Shown here: one piece after another, positions 1 through 12,572 of the stretch
Layout of the letters: each line of letters starts with the position of its first letter
Numbering within the stretch: the stretch's first letter is position 1
Assembly: GCA_001692895.1 (NCBI GenBank)
Contig: KV748222.1
Span: 1,332,683 to 1,396,682, forward strand
Direction: 5' to 3'
DNA from: Cenococcum geophilum 1.58
Taxonomy: Eukaryota; Ascomycota; Dothideomycetes; Gloniales; Gloniaceae
DNA length: 64,000 bases
The notes under the pieces: generated by a model
Database searches by the model: none
The model's input: the letters and a program-made list of their open reading frames with translations, nothing else
What the model was told of the DNA's origin: nothing
Translations under genes and position numbers: made by a program

Positions 1-406
1 CTTTAAGTACAATGTTATAACTACTTGGAGAAGAGTTAGAAAAAGCTAGTTAGTTAATATAAGCACAGTCTAAGATAGAACCCGTGGAACCATATAACGA
101 GGAATAGTAAGCAGAGTCACGTGATATAATCTATATAATCTGCGAGATCTATAATAGAGCGAATAGAGCAGATAGAGCAGATAGAGCAACAACTTTCTTA
201 GGAGCACGATTGTGTATTTAAGGATCCTTAGTCCCTACCTAGATAGTTCCTTCCTCGTAATAATTCTCAGAATATAATTAGAGTTAATTTATTAGGCAAC
301 TACTCCACCGGTTATTATTACATTATTAACTATTATCTTTATATTTCCTACACACCTAGCCTATTAATAGGACCTATTATAGTTACTACTACCAGGTTCT
401 GTTATA
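1..406 (+). repeat. Left (5') LTR of gypsy A, cut by window edge
   Basis: It matches 7503-7919 almost throughout and lacks only about 11 bases at its start. It contains a short tandem repeat of a 10-base GATAGAGCAG-like unit near 160-190, which is shared with the LTRs of G. Confidence 0.92.
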
Positions 407-3400
407 TAATTACTACCCGGTTACGGTATTAAATATAGAAAGTTAAATAATATACCACTAAAAGCAGCCACTATAACGCTATTAACGGCGGCAACTACTT
501 TAAGGTTAGGGGGTAATACTAGTATAGCGGATACTAACTTATAACAACCTATAACAATAGGACAATTATAAGAAATATATAACTAGTTAATAGAAAATAA
601 TATAGTATTTAAAAATAAGATTAACGGGATAGGCGCAGTAAAGGTTAAGTTACTATTAATTAAAAGATTCTTAGGAGAGAGATTAAAGCTTAAAGGATTC
701 CTTATATAAATACACTTTAAGGTAGCACAGAAGGGAGCAAAGCTGGTAATACCTATGGATTAAATAGCGTATGCAGGACTATTTTTAATAGGAAGGGCAT
801 TTAAATGGTTTAAGCCTTACCTTATAGAAATATAGGTAAATGGAATAACAACTATAAACTAAAAGGTATGGTTTATGTTCTTAAGCTAGGACGGATTTAT
901 AGAATGACTTATATAAACGTTTAGAGACTTAGAGGCAATAACTATAGCAGAAAGAAAACTCTAAGATATTATATAGCGAACCTTAGTAATTAAGTATATA
1001 ATATAGTTCTAAACACTAGCAATATAAGTTAAGTGGAATAATAGGGCGCTTATGGCATAGTATAAGCAAGGACTTAAGGCTAAAGTCTAGGACGTAATTA
1101 TTCTAATAGAAGATGCGGATACCCTAAGAAAACTAATAGATTAAGTAATAAAGATTAATAATAGGATCTACTAAAGGGAATAAACTAAGAGAGGTTAGGA
1201 TAGAGTTTTATAGTTATATAAGGCGTAGAGCACGTAACGACTAAAGCTAAGTTAGAAACTATAGTATAGCGTAGAGCTAATGGACCTAAGCGGTATAAAA
1301 GAAGCCTATAAGAGATGGAGTAAGAAACTATAAAAACCTAAAAGTTAAGGATCTAGTAATTATAAGACTAAGGAGCAGAGGCTAAACTAGGGATCTTAGT
1401 AGTAGAAGATATTTAGGCGGACTCTATAGTAAAATTAATAGTTTAGAGACGAAGCTTATATAAATTGTAAAAAATAAAGTCACTTTATAAGGGATTGTAA
1501 AGATGGTTAGAGTTATTATATAATAAAGGGAACTAGGCTAATAGTAGAAGACATATATGTATAGAGGGATAATAGTATACTGCGAGGAACAAAGGAATGT
1601 TTAATTAGAAGTTTTACGTTTTGTTATAACAACGCATACTAAATTTATAAAGACGCTAAGTATGGCGTAAGCTATTAGCTATAGGAGCTAAGTTTATTAA
1701 AATATTAAGGAACTAACGAACTAGCTTATAGATTGGATATTAAGGACGATAAATTTAATAAAGGCGAAGCATTTTATAATAATAAGGTAATAAAGACGGT
1801 TTACTAGGAACACGCGGCCATTAAAGATATTATACTAGAGGTAAAGAATAATTCCACTATAGAATAGGGAATATTAGTAGGAATTAAAACCCCACTAGAT
1901 ACGATGTCTATCGCTTTGTAAGATGTAAGAGAAGTAGAATAGCGAACCACTTTAGTACTTAATAAAGGCGGAAAGCTAAAGGCTTAAGATTCTTATAATA
2001 AGATAAGAGACGACTAAGACTCTTAAGATAAGATAAGGTAAGCTTAAGGACCTATAATGGACGATAACCAATAAAGCAGAGTAATAGCTTAGTTTAGTAA
2101 TATATAAATAAGCTTAGGACGAAGTTTCCTAAAGGCATAAGACTCTTAAGATAAGATAAGTAAGATTTAAGACTCTTAAGACGAGATAAGAATACTAAGT
2201 AAGCCTAATTAGACTAAGGCTAGAGCTAAGCTTAAGTTAGAAGTAAGCTTGGAATTAAAAAATCTAAGGGACTAAGAATTTAGAGTATAAATTAGAATAC
2301 CTATAAGTAAGAGGCAAGGAGCTTCTTTATAAATTAGAGAATCTATAGCGCAAATAGTAATTAGACTGGGAGACAGATATATAAACCTAGAAGACTTACT
2401 AGGAAAATATAGTATTCGGCCTAAAGATTAAAAAGTTAATATTAAGACTAAGAAGCAAGAAGACTTTAAGGATTAGTCTATAAGATGTAAACTAAAAAAA
2501 ACTATAAAAGAGTTTAGGCAAAGAATTATCGTATAGTAAGAACAGAAACTAGATAAGAGATCTAGCGTATTAGGACGTATAAAGGATAAAGCACTAGTAT
2601 AAAGAATTACTAATAGGCCGAGAACAGGCATACTAAGAGCTAAGTGGCTTACCGAACTAGAAGATAAAGAGGATTTAGAAATCCCTACTAGGTTTAAAGA
2701 ATAATATATAAAGGGCTATTATAATATAGTAATAAGAAGATACTTCCTTACGGATAAGCCGTATATACTCTAATAGCTATACTAAAAGTAGTATAGACAG
2801 CAACACAATAATAAGTAGGAAGATTTCTATATATAGTTAGACAAAAAAAGTTATCTAAAACTACCTAATTACGGAAAAAGCGATAAATTATATTAAGGGA
2901 GCCTTAATTATAACATTAAAGGATCTAAAGGAACGATTAGAGGACTAAAGAAGTAAGAGACGCATCTTAGTACCTATAAATAAAGCCATAACGTTTAAAT
3001 CAGTACGACAGAGGTTTAAACTTAAGGATAAAGACAAGCTAAGAGTTAACCTAAAGCACCTAGCATACTATACGCTATTATAGATTGTATGCGTAGATAA
3101 TATATATAAAATATATAAGAATCTAAAGGAAAAGAATTGGAAATACCTTATAAGGATATACTGGATAATAAATAAATAATAGTATAGGAATGCTAAGTAT
3201 ATAATATACAGCTAGCATCTAGCAAAAGTCTAAGAGGAAGGAAGTTTAACACTTTAACTAGGAAGGTTCCTTATAGAAGAATACTTAGATGGATAATAAT
3301 AGTGGGAATATCTAAAAAATACCTATTTATGGTATATTAACGACAAAAAGCGAACTAGGTATTGGCTAAAGAGTAAGCTAAATGTAACAGGATTAAACAG

Positions 3401-6400
3401 CTAATAGTTAGGAAAAGTAGAGGCCTATAGGACTAGAGGGAGCTAGTAATAAAGCCTTAACCCCTTAAAGGAATTTAAGAACAACACCTAAATTTACAAG
3501 TTAAATGGTAAGATTAATAGTTTAAGGTATTAATAGATAGTGGAGCAATAAGGAACTATATCTTGCTAGCAGCAGTTAAAAAAATAGGGTTACTATACAG
3601 ATAGAAGGAACGTCCTTACCTATTAGTAATAATTTTAGGAGATCTAATAGCCTATAGAGGAGGTATTATTAACCTTAAAATAGGACCTATTTAGATAACC
3701 ATTAAAGGGAGACAAATTAAGATGTCTTTTAATATCCTACTACTAGGAAGGGATAAGGTAGTATTAAGGATACCTTAGTTATAGGAATATAATCTAAGGA
3801 TTAATTAGATTACTAATTAGGTTAATATTAGAGATACTTAATACCGCAAAATATAATAATAAGCTAAGTTAGTATAGTACTAGGTTAGAGCAATATATAA
3901 AGAGACTAAGTAAGGCTTAAGTTATATACTAAAGAAATACTATAAGTATAGTAAGAAATTATAGTTACTGGAAAGTAAAAAGCTGTTAAAATATATAGTA
4001 TAGGACTATAAAATAAAATTAGAACTAGAAATAAGCCTAAAGTTCTTTCTAATCTATAAGCTTACTAAAGAAGAAGGTAGAGTATTAAAAGAGTTTATTT
4101 AAGAAAACCTATAAAAGGGATATATTAGACTATTACAGTTATTAGCTATCTAGTACTATTTATATTAAAGAAAAATGGTAAACTAAGGCTATATATCGAC
4201 TATAGACAGTTAAACAGCATTACTTAGAAGGATAGGTATCCTTTACCCTTAATTAGTAAAATTTAAGATAGGATTAATAATACGTAAATCTTTACAAAGA
4301 TAGATCTAAGATAAGCGTACTATTAGATTAGGATTAAAAAAGGCAATAAATAAAAGGTAGCCTTTAGGTTAAAGGAAGGACTATATAAACTATTAGTNAT
4401 NNANTTNNGNNTNANNAATATACNAGNAANATTNTNNAANNGNATTAANAATATATTANGNGAACANNTNNATAANTTTATTATAGTATACCTTAATAAT
4501 ATTATTATCTACTTAATAACTAAGGAAAAACACGGGGAATATATTAAATAGGTTTTAAAAAGACTATAAGAAGAACAGATACTAGTAGTAATTAAAAAAT
4601 ATAAATTCTTTACTAGGAAGACTAATTTTATTAGATTTATTATTAAACTAGGCTAACTTAGCATAGATCTAAAAAAGATTAAGGCTATAGTAAATTAGCA
4701 AAAACTAAAGAACGTTATATAATTAAGATTGTTTTTAAGGTTTTATAATTACTACAGAAGGTTTATAGCGTAATAATTAAAGAATATTAAACCATTTACG
4801 CAATTAATAAAGAAAGAAAAACTATAGATATGGGGAAAGAAATAATAGAAGCTATTTAAGAAGGTTAAAAAATTGTTTACCCAGGAGCCAGTTCTTAAGA
4901 TCTATTAACTAGGACTAAAAACGGTTATAAAAATAAACGCATTAAACTATATACTAGGGGTATACTTTATACAAAGGTATTAAAATAGATAGCACCTAGT
5001 AGCATATTATAGTTAGAAAATAACACTACTAAAACTAAACTATAACATCTATAATAAGGAGTTATTAGGTATAGTTACAGTACTAAAGAAATAAAAAGCA
5101 TTTTTATAAGGTATAAAAAAACTATTTATAGTTAAAACGGATTATAAAAACCTAACAGGATTCCTAATAATAAAGGAACTTAATTAAAGATAGGTTAGAT
5201 AGGTAGAGATACTTACAGAATACCATTTTAAGATTTAGTATACTAAGGGTATAAAAAATACACAAGCAGATGCTCTAAGTAGAAAGACTAAACTATAAAA
5301 TAATAAAAAGCTATTAGGGGCTTTATTATAAAAGGATATAAATAAATTAATTAGGTATAATTATCTAAAAATCGCAGTAATATAAGAAGAAAAGACCTAT
5401 AAATTACTAAAAAGTAATTAGATATAAAAGATCCTAAATATATAAATAAAGGATCTAGACTTAAAATAGTATAAAAATTAAAAAGTAATATATATACTAA
5501 GATCTATTACAAAGGAGTTTATTAAGTTATTTTATAAAGGATTAACTTAAGGACATAACAGAGCTATAGGCTTAGTGTTAAGACTTTAAAAGGAGTATAT
5601 TATTAATAGAATCTAAAGACTAGCTAGGTAAATTATAAAAAAAATATTTAGATTACTAAAGGAATAAACTAATAAGGTATAAGCTATATAGAGAGCTATA
5701 ACCTATTAAAATACTAGAGAGACTATAGGAGGTTATATTATAGGACTTTATTATTAAGTTACTAAAGTTAAGAGATCCTATTACCGGATAAGATTATAAC
5801 ATAATCTTAATAATAGTAGACAAGCTTATAAAGTAGGGATACTTTATAGCATATTTAAAAGAAATATTAGCGGAAGATATTGCTAGAATCTATATTAAAG
5901 AAGTATTTATAAGATATAGAGTACTAAGTAAGATTATATTAGATAGAGATCTAAGATTTATAGCAGTATTCTAAAAAGTGTTTTTAGTAGAGTAAGGAGT
6001 TTAAGTAGTAACTTTTACTATATATTATTTATAGACAGACGGTTAAATAGAAAGATTAAATTAAACACTAGAATAGTATCTAAGGCATTATATTAATTAT
6101 ATATAGAATAATTAGGTATCGCTATTACTAGTTATATAGTTTATATATAATATAACACTATAAAAAGAAATAGGCATATTACTATTTAAGGCGAATTACG
6201 GATATAAGCTAAGGACCTTATTATTACTACGTTAAGTAAAAAAGATAAGTAGTATAGCTAAGTAAAGAATAAAGAGTTTAATAAATCTTTATATAGACCT
6301 TANNGAAANAGCTAANNNNGTATAGCAAAGGATAAAAANGTACTANGATGNTAAGAGATCTAAGGGACNAGATCTTAAGNAGGGAGATAAAGTATGGCTA

Positions 6401-7502
6401 CTATATAAAAATTTTAAAAGTTAATAATTAAGTAAGAAGTTAGACCACGTTAGACTAGGACCTTTTAAAATTATATAAAAAATTTTATTAGTTATATTTA
6501 AGTTAAACCTACTAGCTAGGATAAAGATCTACCCTATATAGTATATTATAATACTAGAGCTAGCATACGGGAATATTAAGCCACCGGTTTATAAAGTAGA
6601 TATATATAAAGAATAAAAGGAAGATAAATAGTAAGTTTTAAAGATTGTTAGTTATAAGAACGTAGATAATAAAACATAGTATAAAGTAAAGTAGATAGGC
6701 TATAATAAGACTATCTAGAAGCTACTAGAGAACCTAAAAAACGCTATAGAAAAGGTATAGGAGTATTAGAAGAGAAAAGGTTAGGTAATATTAATAAAGA
6801 GGAATTACTAAAGAATAAGTTATCTAAGGGGGACCTAGGAAGAGCGACTGCCGAACTACTTAGAGTTATTTCCTTCTCTATTAGAAGAGAATCTATTTTT
6901 TATTACTAAGTTCCTATAAACCTTATTAAATAAGTTTCTACTTCTTTAAATAAACCTTCTTATAGACACGTTTTAAACGTTAAAGGTAAGTATAAGCTAA
7001 ATACTAAGCTTTAAGAATACGTATAGACTCTTCTAAAGTATATTAGACCGCAAGCATCGCTAAGGATAGCTTACTATTAAGCTTCGCAGCGGTAGATTAA
7101 ATATAAAACCCTATAATAAATTACTTAGGAAACTTAGAGACTATTAAGAGTTATAGGACGCGTATATTTAGTATTAGAAATTAAGTAAACATCGCAAAAT
7201 AATTAAATATTTACTTTAGTGCACTCTATATAAAAAGAAGGCTGCTAAGATAAAGGACTCGCTAACGTAATATAGACTAATCCCTCTTTCGCGCAACGAG
7301 AATATAGAGATAGTATTACTTCACTAAGCAATAGTATAGAAGAGACTATACGCGTATAACAAAGAGTTAAAGAAAAAGAAGGTGCTTTAGGTATTATAAG
7401 TAATAATATTAACCAAATTAATTAGACGGATATTATACCTCTAGTAAATAACTTAGAGATACTAGGTATCTTTAAGGACAAAGATAGAGAGGAGGGAGAT
7501 AG

Positions 7503-7919
7503 TATTACAAACGCTTTAAATACAATGTTATAACTACTTAGAGAAGAGTTAGAAGAAGCTAGTTAGTTAATATAAGCACGGTCTAGGATGAAACCCGTAG
7601 AACCATATAACGAGGAATAGTAAGTAGAGTTACGTAATGTAATCTATATAATCTGCGAAATCTATAATAAAGCGAACAGAGCAGATAGAGCAGATAGAGC
7701 AACGACTTTCTTAGGAGCACGGTTGTGTATTTAAGGACCCTTAGTCCCTACCTAGATAGTTCCTTCCTTATAGTAATTCTTAGAATATAATTAGAGTTAA
7801 TCTATTAGGCAACCACTCCACTAGTTATTATTACGTTGTTAACTACTGTCTTTGCATTTCCTATACACCTAGCCTATTAACAGAACCTATCGTAGTTACT
7901 ACTACCAGGTTCCGTTATA
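7503..7919 (+). repeat. Right (3') LTR of gypsy A
   Basis: A 417-bp LTR. Its ends correspond to the family termini TGTTAC...GTTACA seen more clearly in G and H. It directly follows a purine tract at 7483-7500. Differences from the left LTR are overwhelmingly transitions. Confidence 0.92.
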
Positions 7920-8410
7920 AGTATAATAATAGGTTTACTTAATGACTGTATACTGTAAGTATAAATATATAATATTATATTAATCGCATCGCAACGTTAT
8001 ATCGCGATACTCGCTGTATACTGTAGCACTTTACTGCCGTTTCCTATATTATAATATTACGCTATTTTAATTGTTATATACGGGCTAATAAAAATAATAT
8101 AATAGAACAACGGTAGCTTAGTGTATTTGTCGTAAAGAATAAACCCTAAAACTATATATAAGGTCTCCTTCTCGCAGTATACTAATAAGATAATTTTAAT
8201 GCTATATAACTATAACATTAACGCTATCTAAGCGCGCCTTAAATAAATTTAAGGTAATAATAAACAGGAAATAGGAATTAATTACCGCATTTTATAGTAT
8301 ACTTTCGCCGGCGAGTTTAAGGTTATAAATATTACGGATAGTGCTATACTAGAGGATATAAAGGCCCGCCTATAGAGTGGAGATAGACTAGTAATACTAG
8401 AATTTGCTAA

Positions 8411-8518
8411 TAAAGAGGATAAAAGTAAAGAAGGCAGCGGAATAGATAGGGAAAATAACGGCGATAAAGAGGATAAGAGTAGAGAAGGCAGCGGGATAAA
8501 TGGGGAAAATAATAGTAA
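8411..8518 (+). repeat. 54-bp tandem repeat, two copies
   Basis: Two adjacent copies beginning TAAAGAGGATAA at 8411 and 8465 differ mainly by G/A changes. The period equals 18 codons, and the reading along the plus strand is acidic, basic and Gly/Ser rich. The function is unknown. Confidence 0.75.
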
Positions 8519-8720
8519 GAATAACGGCGAGAATAAAGATAATTAGGGGTTTAATAGTACGGTATTACTGTTGCGGCGGGACTTATATAAATATTAAACT
8601 TAAAATAGCAGGTTAACTAAAGGGCGTTATTAGGCGTATTAAGGTTATATAATACTACTATTAGGTTAAAATATATTCTTTATATAGTGTGTGCTAGGCG
8701 TATAGAATAAATAGAAAACA

Positions 8721-8855
8721 CTAACTGCGTAGAATAAGTAAAGGGTACTAACTATGTAGACTAAGTAAAGTATACTAATTACGCGGAATAGGTAAATACT
8801 ACTAACCGCGCAGATTAAGTAAATACTATTAAGTGCGCAGGAAGAGTAACGCTTA
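8721..8855 (+). repeat. 27-bp tandem repeat, five copies
   Basis: Five head-to-tail units start at 8721, 8748, 8775, 8802 and 8829. Each begins CTAACTGCG or a transition variant, the last being the most diverged. The period equals nine codons, and fainter similarity continues to about 8900. There are no spacers, so this is a minisatellite or a coding repeat, not a CRISPR array. Confidence 0.85.
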
Positions 8856-10497
8856 TCTATTGCTTAAAGTAAGTAAAATATATAGAATGCGCGAGGGGGG
8901 TATTATATGTTAATTGCGTATTAAGTGTAGAGAGAGCTTAATAGAATAAAGGCACTACTTGCCTAGGTGACTGTAAATGCGCAATTAGCTATACCGCGTT
9001 ATTAGATGCGGCAGTATGCCGTACCTAAGTCGATACTATACGCTACACGTTGCAGTGCGCGGATTGCGCATTTGGCCGCCAAATGCCACCAAATGCTGCG
9101 AAAATGCTGGTAAATTTTTTCCTGACGTATAATAAGACAGAATACCTTTAGTAACATAATTAGATAAGTTGGCTTCTATAATACTTATTTATTCTAGGTT
9201 AAAGTATTAAAGTATAGGTATAGTAGTAAATATAACCTTTAGGTAAATAAAGGCCTTTTTATATTTCTTATTAAAGATAAAGGCTTTATTCTTTTAGGTT
9301 AAAGCTATAAGGGGTAAAACTATTAGTAGAAATTAGCAAATCCTATAAAGACTCTTATATTCTTAACGTTCTTATGTTCTTACTAGTTTATAATTACTTT
9401 AACTTTCTTTAGGTCTATTTATATACCATTTATAAAAATAAGAAGCCTAAGGTATAGGACTTCTATTTTATAGAATAGCTCTTTATAGGGCTTATAAAAT
9501 AAGATTAACGTATTTCCGGTATTTAGTTAGGTTATTACTATATATTAGGATGTTATTAATATAAGCAGTATAGAAGATATTTAGGTAAGGACGTAGGGTA
9601 TTATTTATATAATGTTAAAATAAGCTTAGAGCGTTTATAAGGCCAAAGGGTATTACTAAGTACTTAAATAATCTATATTAGGTACGAAATGCAGTAAGCT
9701 ATTTATCTCCTTTTATAATACAAAGGCGGTTAAATATAGAGATAATATTAAGCTTTGTATAGAAGCGAGCCTTACTTAATTAGTTTAGCGTCTCTTATAT
9801 TAGCGGGATTAGATATTAATTCTTAATAGTAATAGCTTTAAAAGCTTAGTAGTCTATATAAAAGCGTAGTCCGCTACCTAGTTTCTTAATAAAGATTACT
9901 AGTACTGCTATAGGTAAAGAGCTTACTTTAATAAATCCTTTACTTAGGTTCTCGTCTAGGTACTTCTATAGCACTTAGAGTTTATTTTAAAATATTTTAT
10001 ATAGGGGTTTAAATCCAGGCTGCTTCCCTTCTTTAAGTATAATCTTATAGTTATATAGTCGGTATTTTAGTAGCTTATTAGCTTCCTTCTATAAGAATAC
10101 CTCTAGGCAGTTATAGTACTTTATTAGTACCTTTATAGCAGGGTTAGTATACTTCTTTAGTGCTAAGGCCTTTTTAATATTAGCTATAGTGATAGCGAAG
10201 ATTATATATTTAGGTTTTTTAGCAAGTTATACTAATAGAGTAGCTCTAATTATATGGATATTTAGGGTATTAAGCTTGCTTAGGTCATCTATAGTTTTTT
10301 ATTTAGGTTTAGGTTTAATATTAGGTATAGAGTTAATATTTAATTTGGGTTTAGGTTCTTTAAGTATTCTTTTTATTATAGGATATTAGTTCTTCTAGTA
10401 GTTTTATATATTAAGTTTAAGTTTCTACCTAGTTTAGGGCGGTATAGTACTTGGTAATAACTTATAGATTTTAATAGATTTTTTTAGATTTTTAGAG

Positions 10498-10690
10498 GAT
10501 ATTAGTAGAAATCTTATATTAGTAAAATCTAGTAAATTCCTTAGGCGTAAAGTAGATATTAGTGGAAATCTTATATTAGTGGAATTTAGTAGAATTCCTA
10601 GGTTAGTAGAATCTAGTAGATTTCTTAGGCGTATGGTAGATATTAATAGAAATCTTAGGCTAATAGATTTTAGTAAATTTCCTAGATTTT
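10498..10690 (-). repeat. Imperfect internal repeat between protease and RT of F
   Basis: Units beginning GATATTAGTAGAAATCTTA-like recur near 10498, 10555 and 10639, with shorter sub-repeats between them. On the coding strand they fall between the protease and reverse transcriptase regions of F. They may be an expanded linker or a later expansion. Confidence 0.6.
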
Positions 10691-12497
10691 AGTTTAGGGT
10701 TAGGATAGTATATTATAAAGTATTCCTACTTATAATACGGAGTAGTAAATAAAAGCTTAATTAGTTCTTTATAGTTTAGGTATTACCGTCTTAGGGCTAC
10801 TATATAGGTAATACGGCCTAAGATAGTACGTTTACTATTATATCTAAATATATTAATATACTAGTTAAGGGGGGTTAGGGTAAAACTATTATCTTATAAA
10901 AGATCTTGTTAATAAATCCTATACCGCTAGCTCCTATATTAATTAGGATTTAAGTATTAGCCTATTAACCATTCTGCCAAAGACGGCAGTTAATAGTTAT
11001 GCTATAGTCCTAAGAGTTAGAGTTTATAATATTAAATGCGTTTAATAAAATCCTATAGTAGAGCTGTTTTAGAGAATAACTTAGCTCTAAGACCTTTTTT
11101 TAGAGGTAATTAGGGCGGGGTTCTTATAAGACGTTAGTTAGAGCTTTATCCTTATAAATAGTGCTTATTAAATATAGGGCTAAAACTATATAAAGATTGG
11201 GAATAATAACCGGAAGATTAATACGGTAAATAGTTATTAGTATTTACCGTTTATAAATTATGTTTAGGTATAGAGATAGAGCAGTAATTAGAAAGGTAGG
11301 AGTTACTTCTATATTTAAAGCAGAGGCCTAGCTTAATACGTTATTCTTATTTAGAGGACCCTAGTAGGGCGTATCCTAGGGTTCTAGTGTTAATATCTAG
11401 AACGTTAGGGTGCTTAAGCTAAAATAACTTAGTAGATGTTTACGGGGCTGTTATATTATATTAAGGAGTATATTTCGGTATTAGGCGTAGTATATTATTA
11501 TACTGTTTATTAATAACGTTTATATAGGTATTAGGGGCTTCTAGTAGGTCTATACCTATTAGTGAGGTTTTTAATTTAGGGCCCAGGGACCTAATAAGGC
11601 TGTTAATTAGTATAAAGTCGTTCCAGCCTGTTTCCCTTACGTAATAGTTAAATTCGGAGAAGTATACTAGGAAACTCTTTATTCCTTAAGCTATATAGTT
11701 TATCTTTCTTTAAGTAGTAGCTTAGCGGTTTAAGTTACTATATATAGCTTCAAAAAGTACAACTAGGCTTTATACTAAGTGTGGCTAAAGAGGTTTAATA
11801 AGGTTAGCTACCTTTTTTTAAAAGTTAACTTAGGGCGTAACAAAGTTAGGTAGCAGTTAGCGTTACTAGTTAGCTTATTTTTAAGCTAGCTTAAAAATAA
11901 TGAGAGCTCTTATTATTTACTAGTAAATACTAAGGGATTTAGTAGTTATTTAGATTATTACGGTATAGTAGTTAGTTAGAGTAAGAGACTACTATAGGTT
12001 TAGGGCTTATATTACGCGTATTTATCTCTAAAGATAGTATTTAGTCTTAAGGTCCTTACGTAGGTATCTTAAGGATACAGATTTCTTCTTAGAGGTCCTT
12101 AATTAATTGCTAGTATCGTGCTTCTTATTTAGCTTATTATTAATTTAAAATAGTTTAGTTCTATATAAGGGCGTTTATAGAAGACTTCTGTATTCTTACT
12201 AATTATTCTTAAAGTATAGATATAATCCTAGCGGCCGTTATAGGAGTTTTAGGTTCGTTCTGTATATTAATAGTAGTATAGGTAATTAACGTAATATAGT
12301 ATTACGGAGTAAATATAAGCGGCAATAATATATAGTAAGGTAGATATTATTAAGCTATATATATAAACTATATAAGGAGGTTAAGATGTTATATAAGGAA
12401 TAAAGGTAGGAAAATAGGAAAAAAGGGTATATATTATAGACTTAGTTGCTTAATTAATATATATATAGAGCAGAATAGGATTTAGGTAGTAGTCCTA

Positions 12498-12572
12498 GCA
12501 GAACTTAGTAGAACTTAGCAGAATTTAGTAGAACTTAGTAAAACTTAGTAGAATATAGCAGAATGTAGTAGG
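12498..12572. repeat. 10-bp tandem repeat in the leader or LTR of F
   Basis: About seven copies of AGAACTTAGT-like units run head to tail. They lie in the presumed 5' LTR or untranslated leader of F. Confidence 0.75.

Larger units (their letters stand above)
1..7919 (+). mobile_element. Gypsy element A: chromodomain Ty3/gypsy LTR retrotransposon, degraded
   Basis: Two matching LTRs flank about 7.1 kb of gag-pol remains on the plus strand. Recognisable parts in order: gag from about 451, a CCHC zinc-knuckle trace near 1450-1510, an aspartic protease LIDSG motif near 3530-3546, reverse transcriptase about 4100-4620, RNase H about 4900-5290, integrase about 5540-6500 and a chromodomain about 6650-6790. 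A polypurine tract lies at about 7483-7500, just before the right LTR. Order and chromodomain place it among chromoviruses. It is a fossil with dozens of breaks in every frame, mostly RIP-like transitions. The window begins about 11 bases inside the left LTR, so the left target duplication cannot be seen. G is a close relative with a similar LTR; B, H and C share the coding region but differ in LTR. Confidence 0.92.
7920..9109. other. Unrecognised stretch with coding-like tandem repeats
   Basis: This lies between the right LTR of A and the broken end of F and matches nothing else in the window. It holds a 54-bp unit present twice (8411-8464 and 8465-8518) and five 27-bp units (8721-8855). Both periods are multiples of three. 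On the plus strand the first repeat would read as a Lys/Glu/Asp/Asn/Gly/Ser-rich segment, and almost every stop there is a TAA or TAG that RIP can make from CAA, CAG or TGG. It may be a degraded gene, of host or element origin, but I recognise no domain. The last 150 bases or so are richer in CA/TG than the rest. Confidence 0.45.

Noticed and set aside
8721-8855. Regular short repeats resembling a CRISPR array
   Set aside because: The units are directly adjacent with no spacers, and all other evidence points to a fungus. It is a 27-bp tandem repeat.
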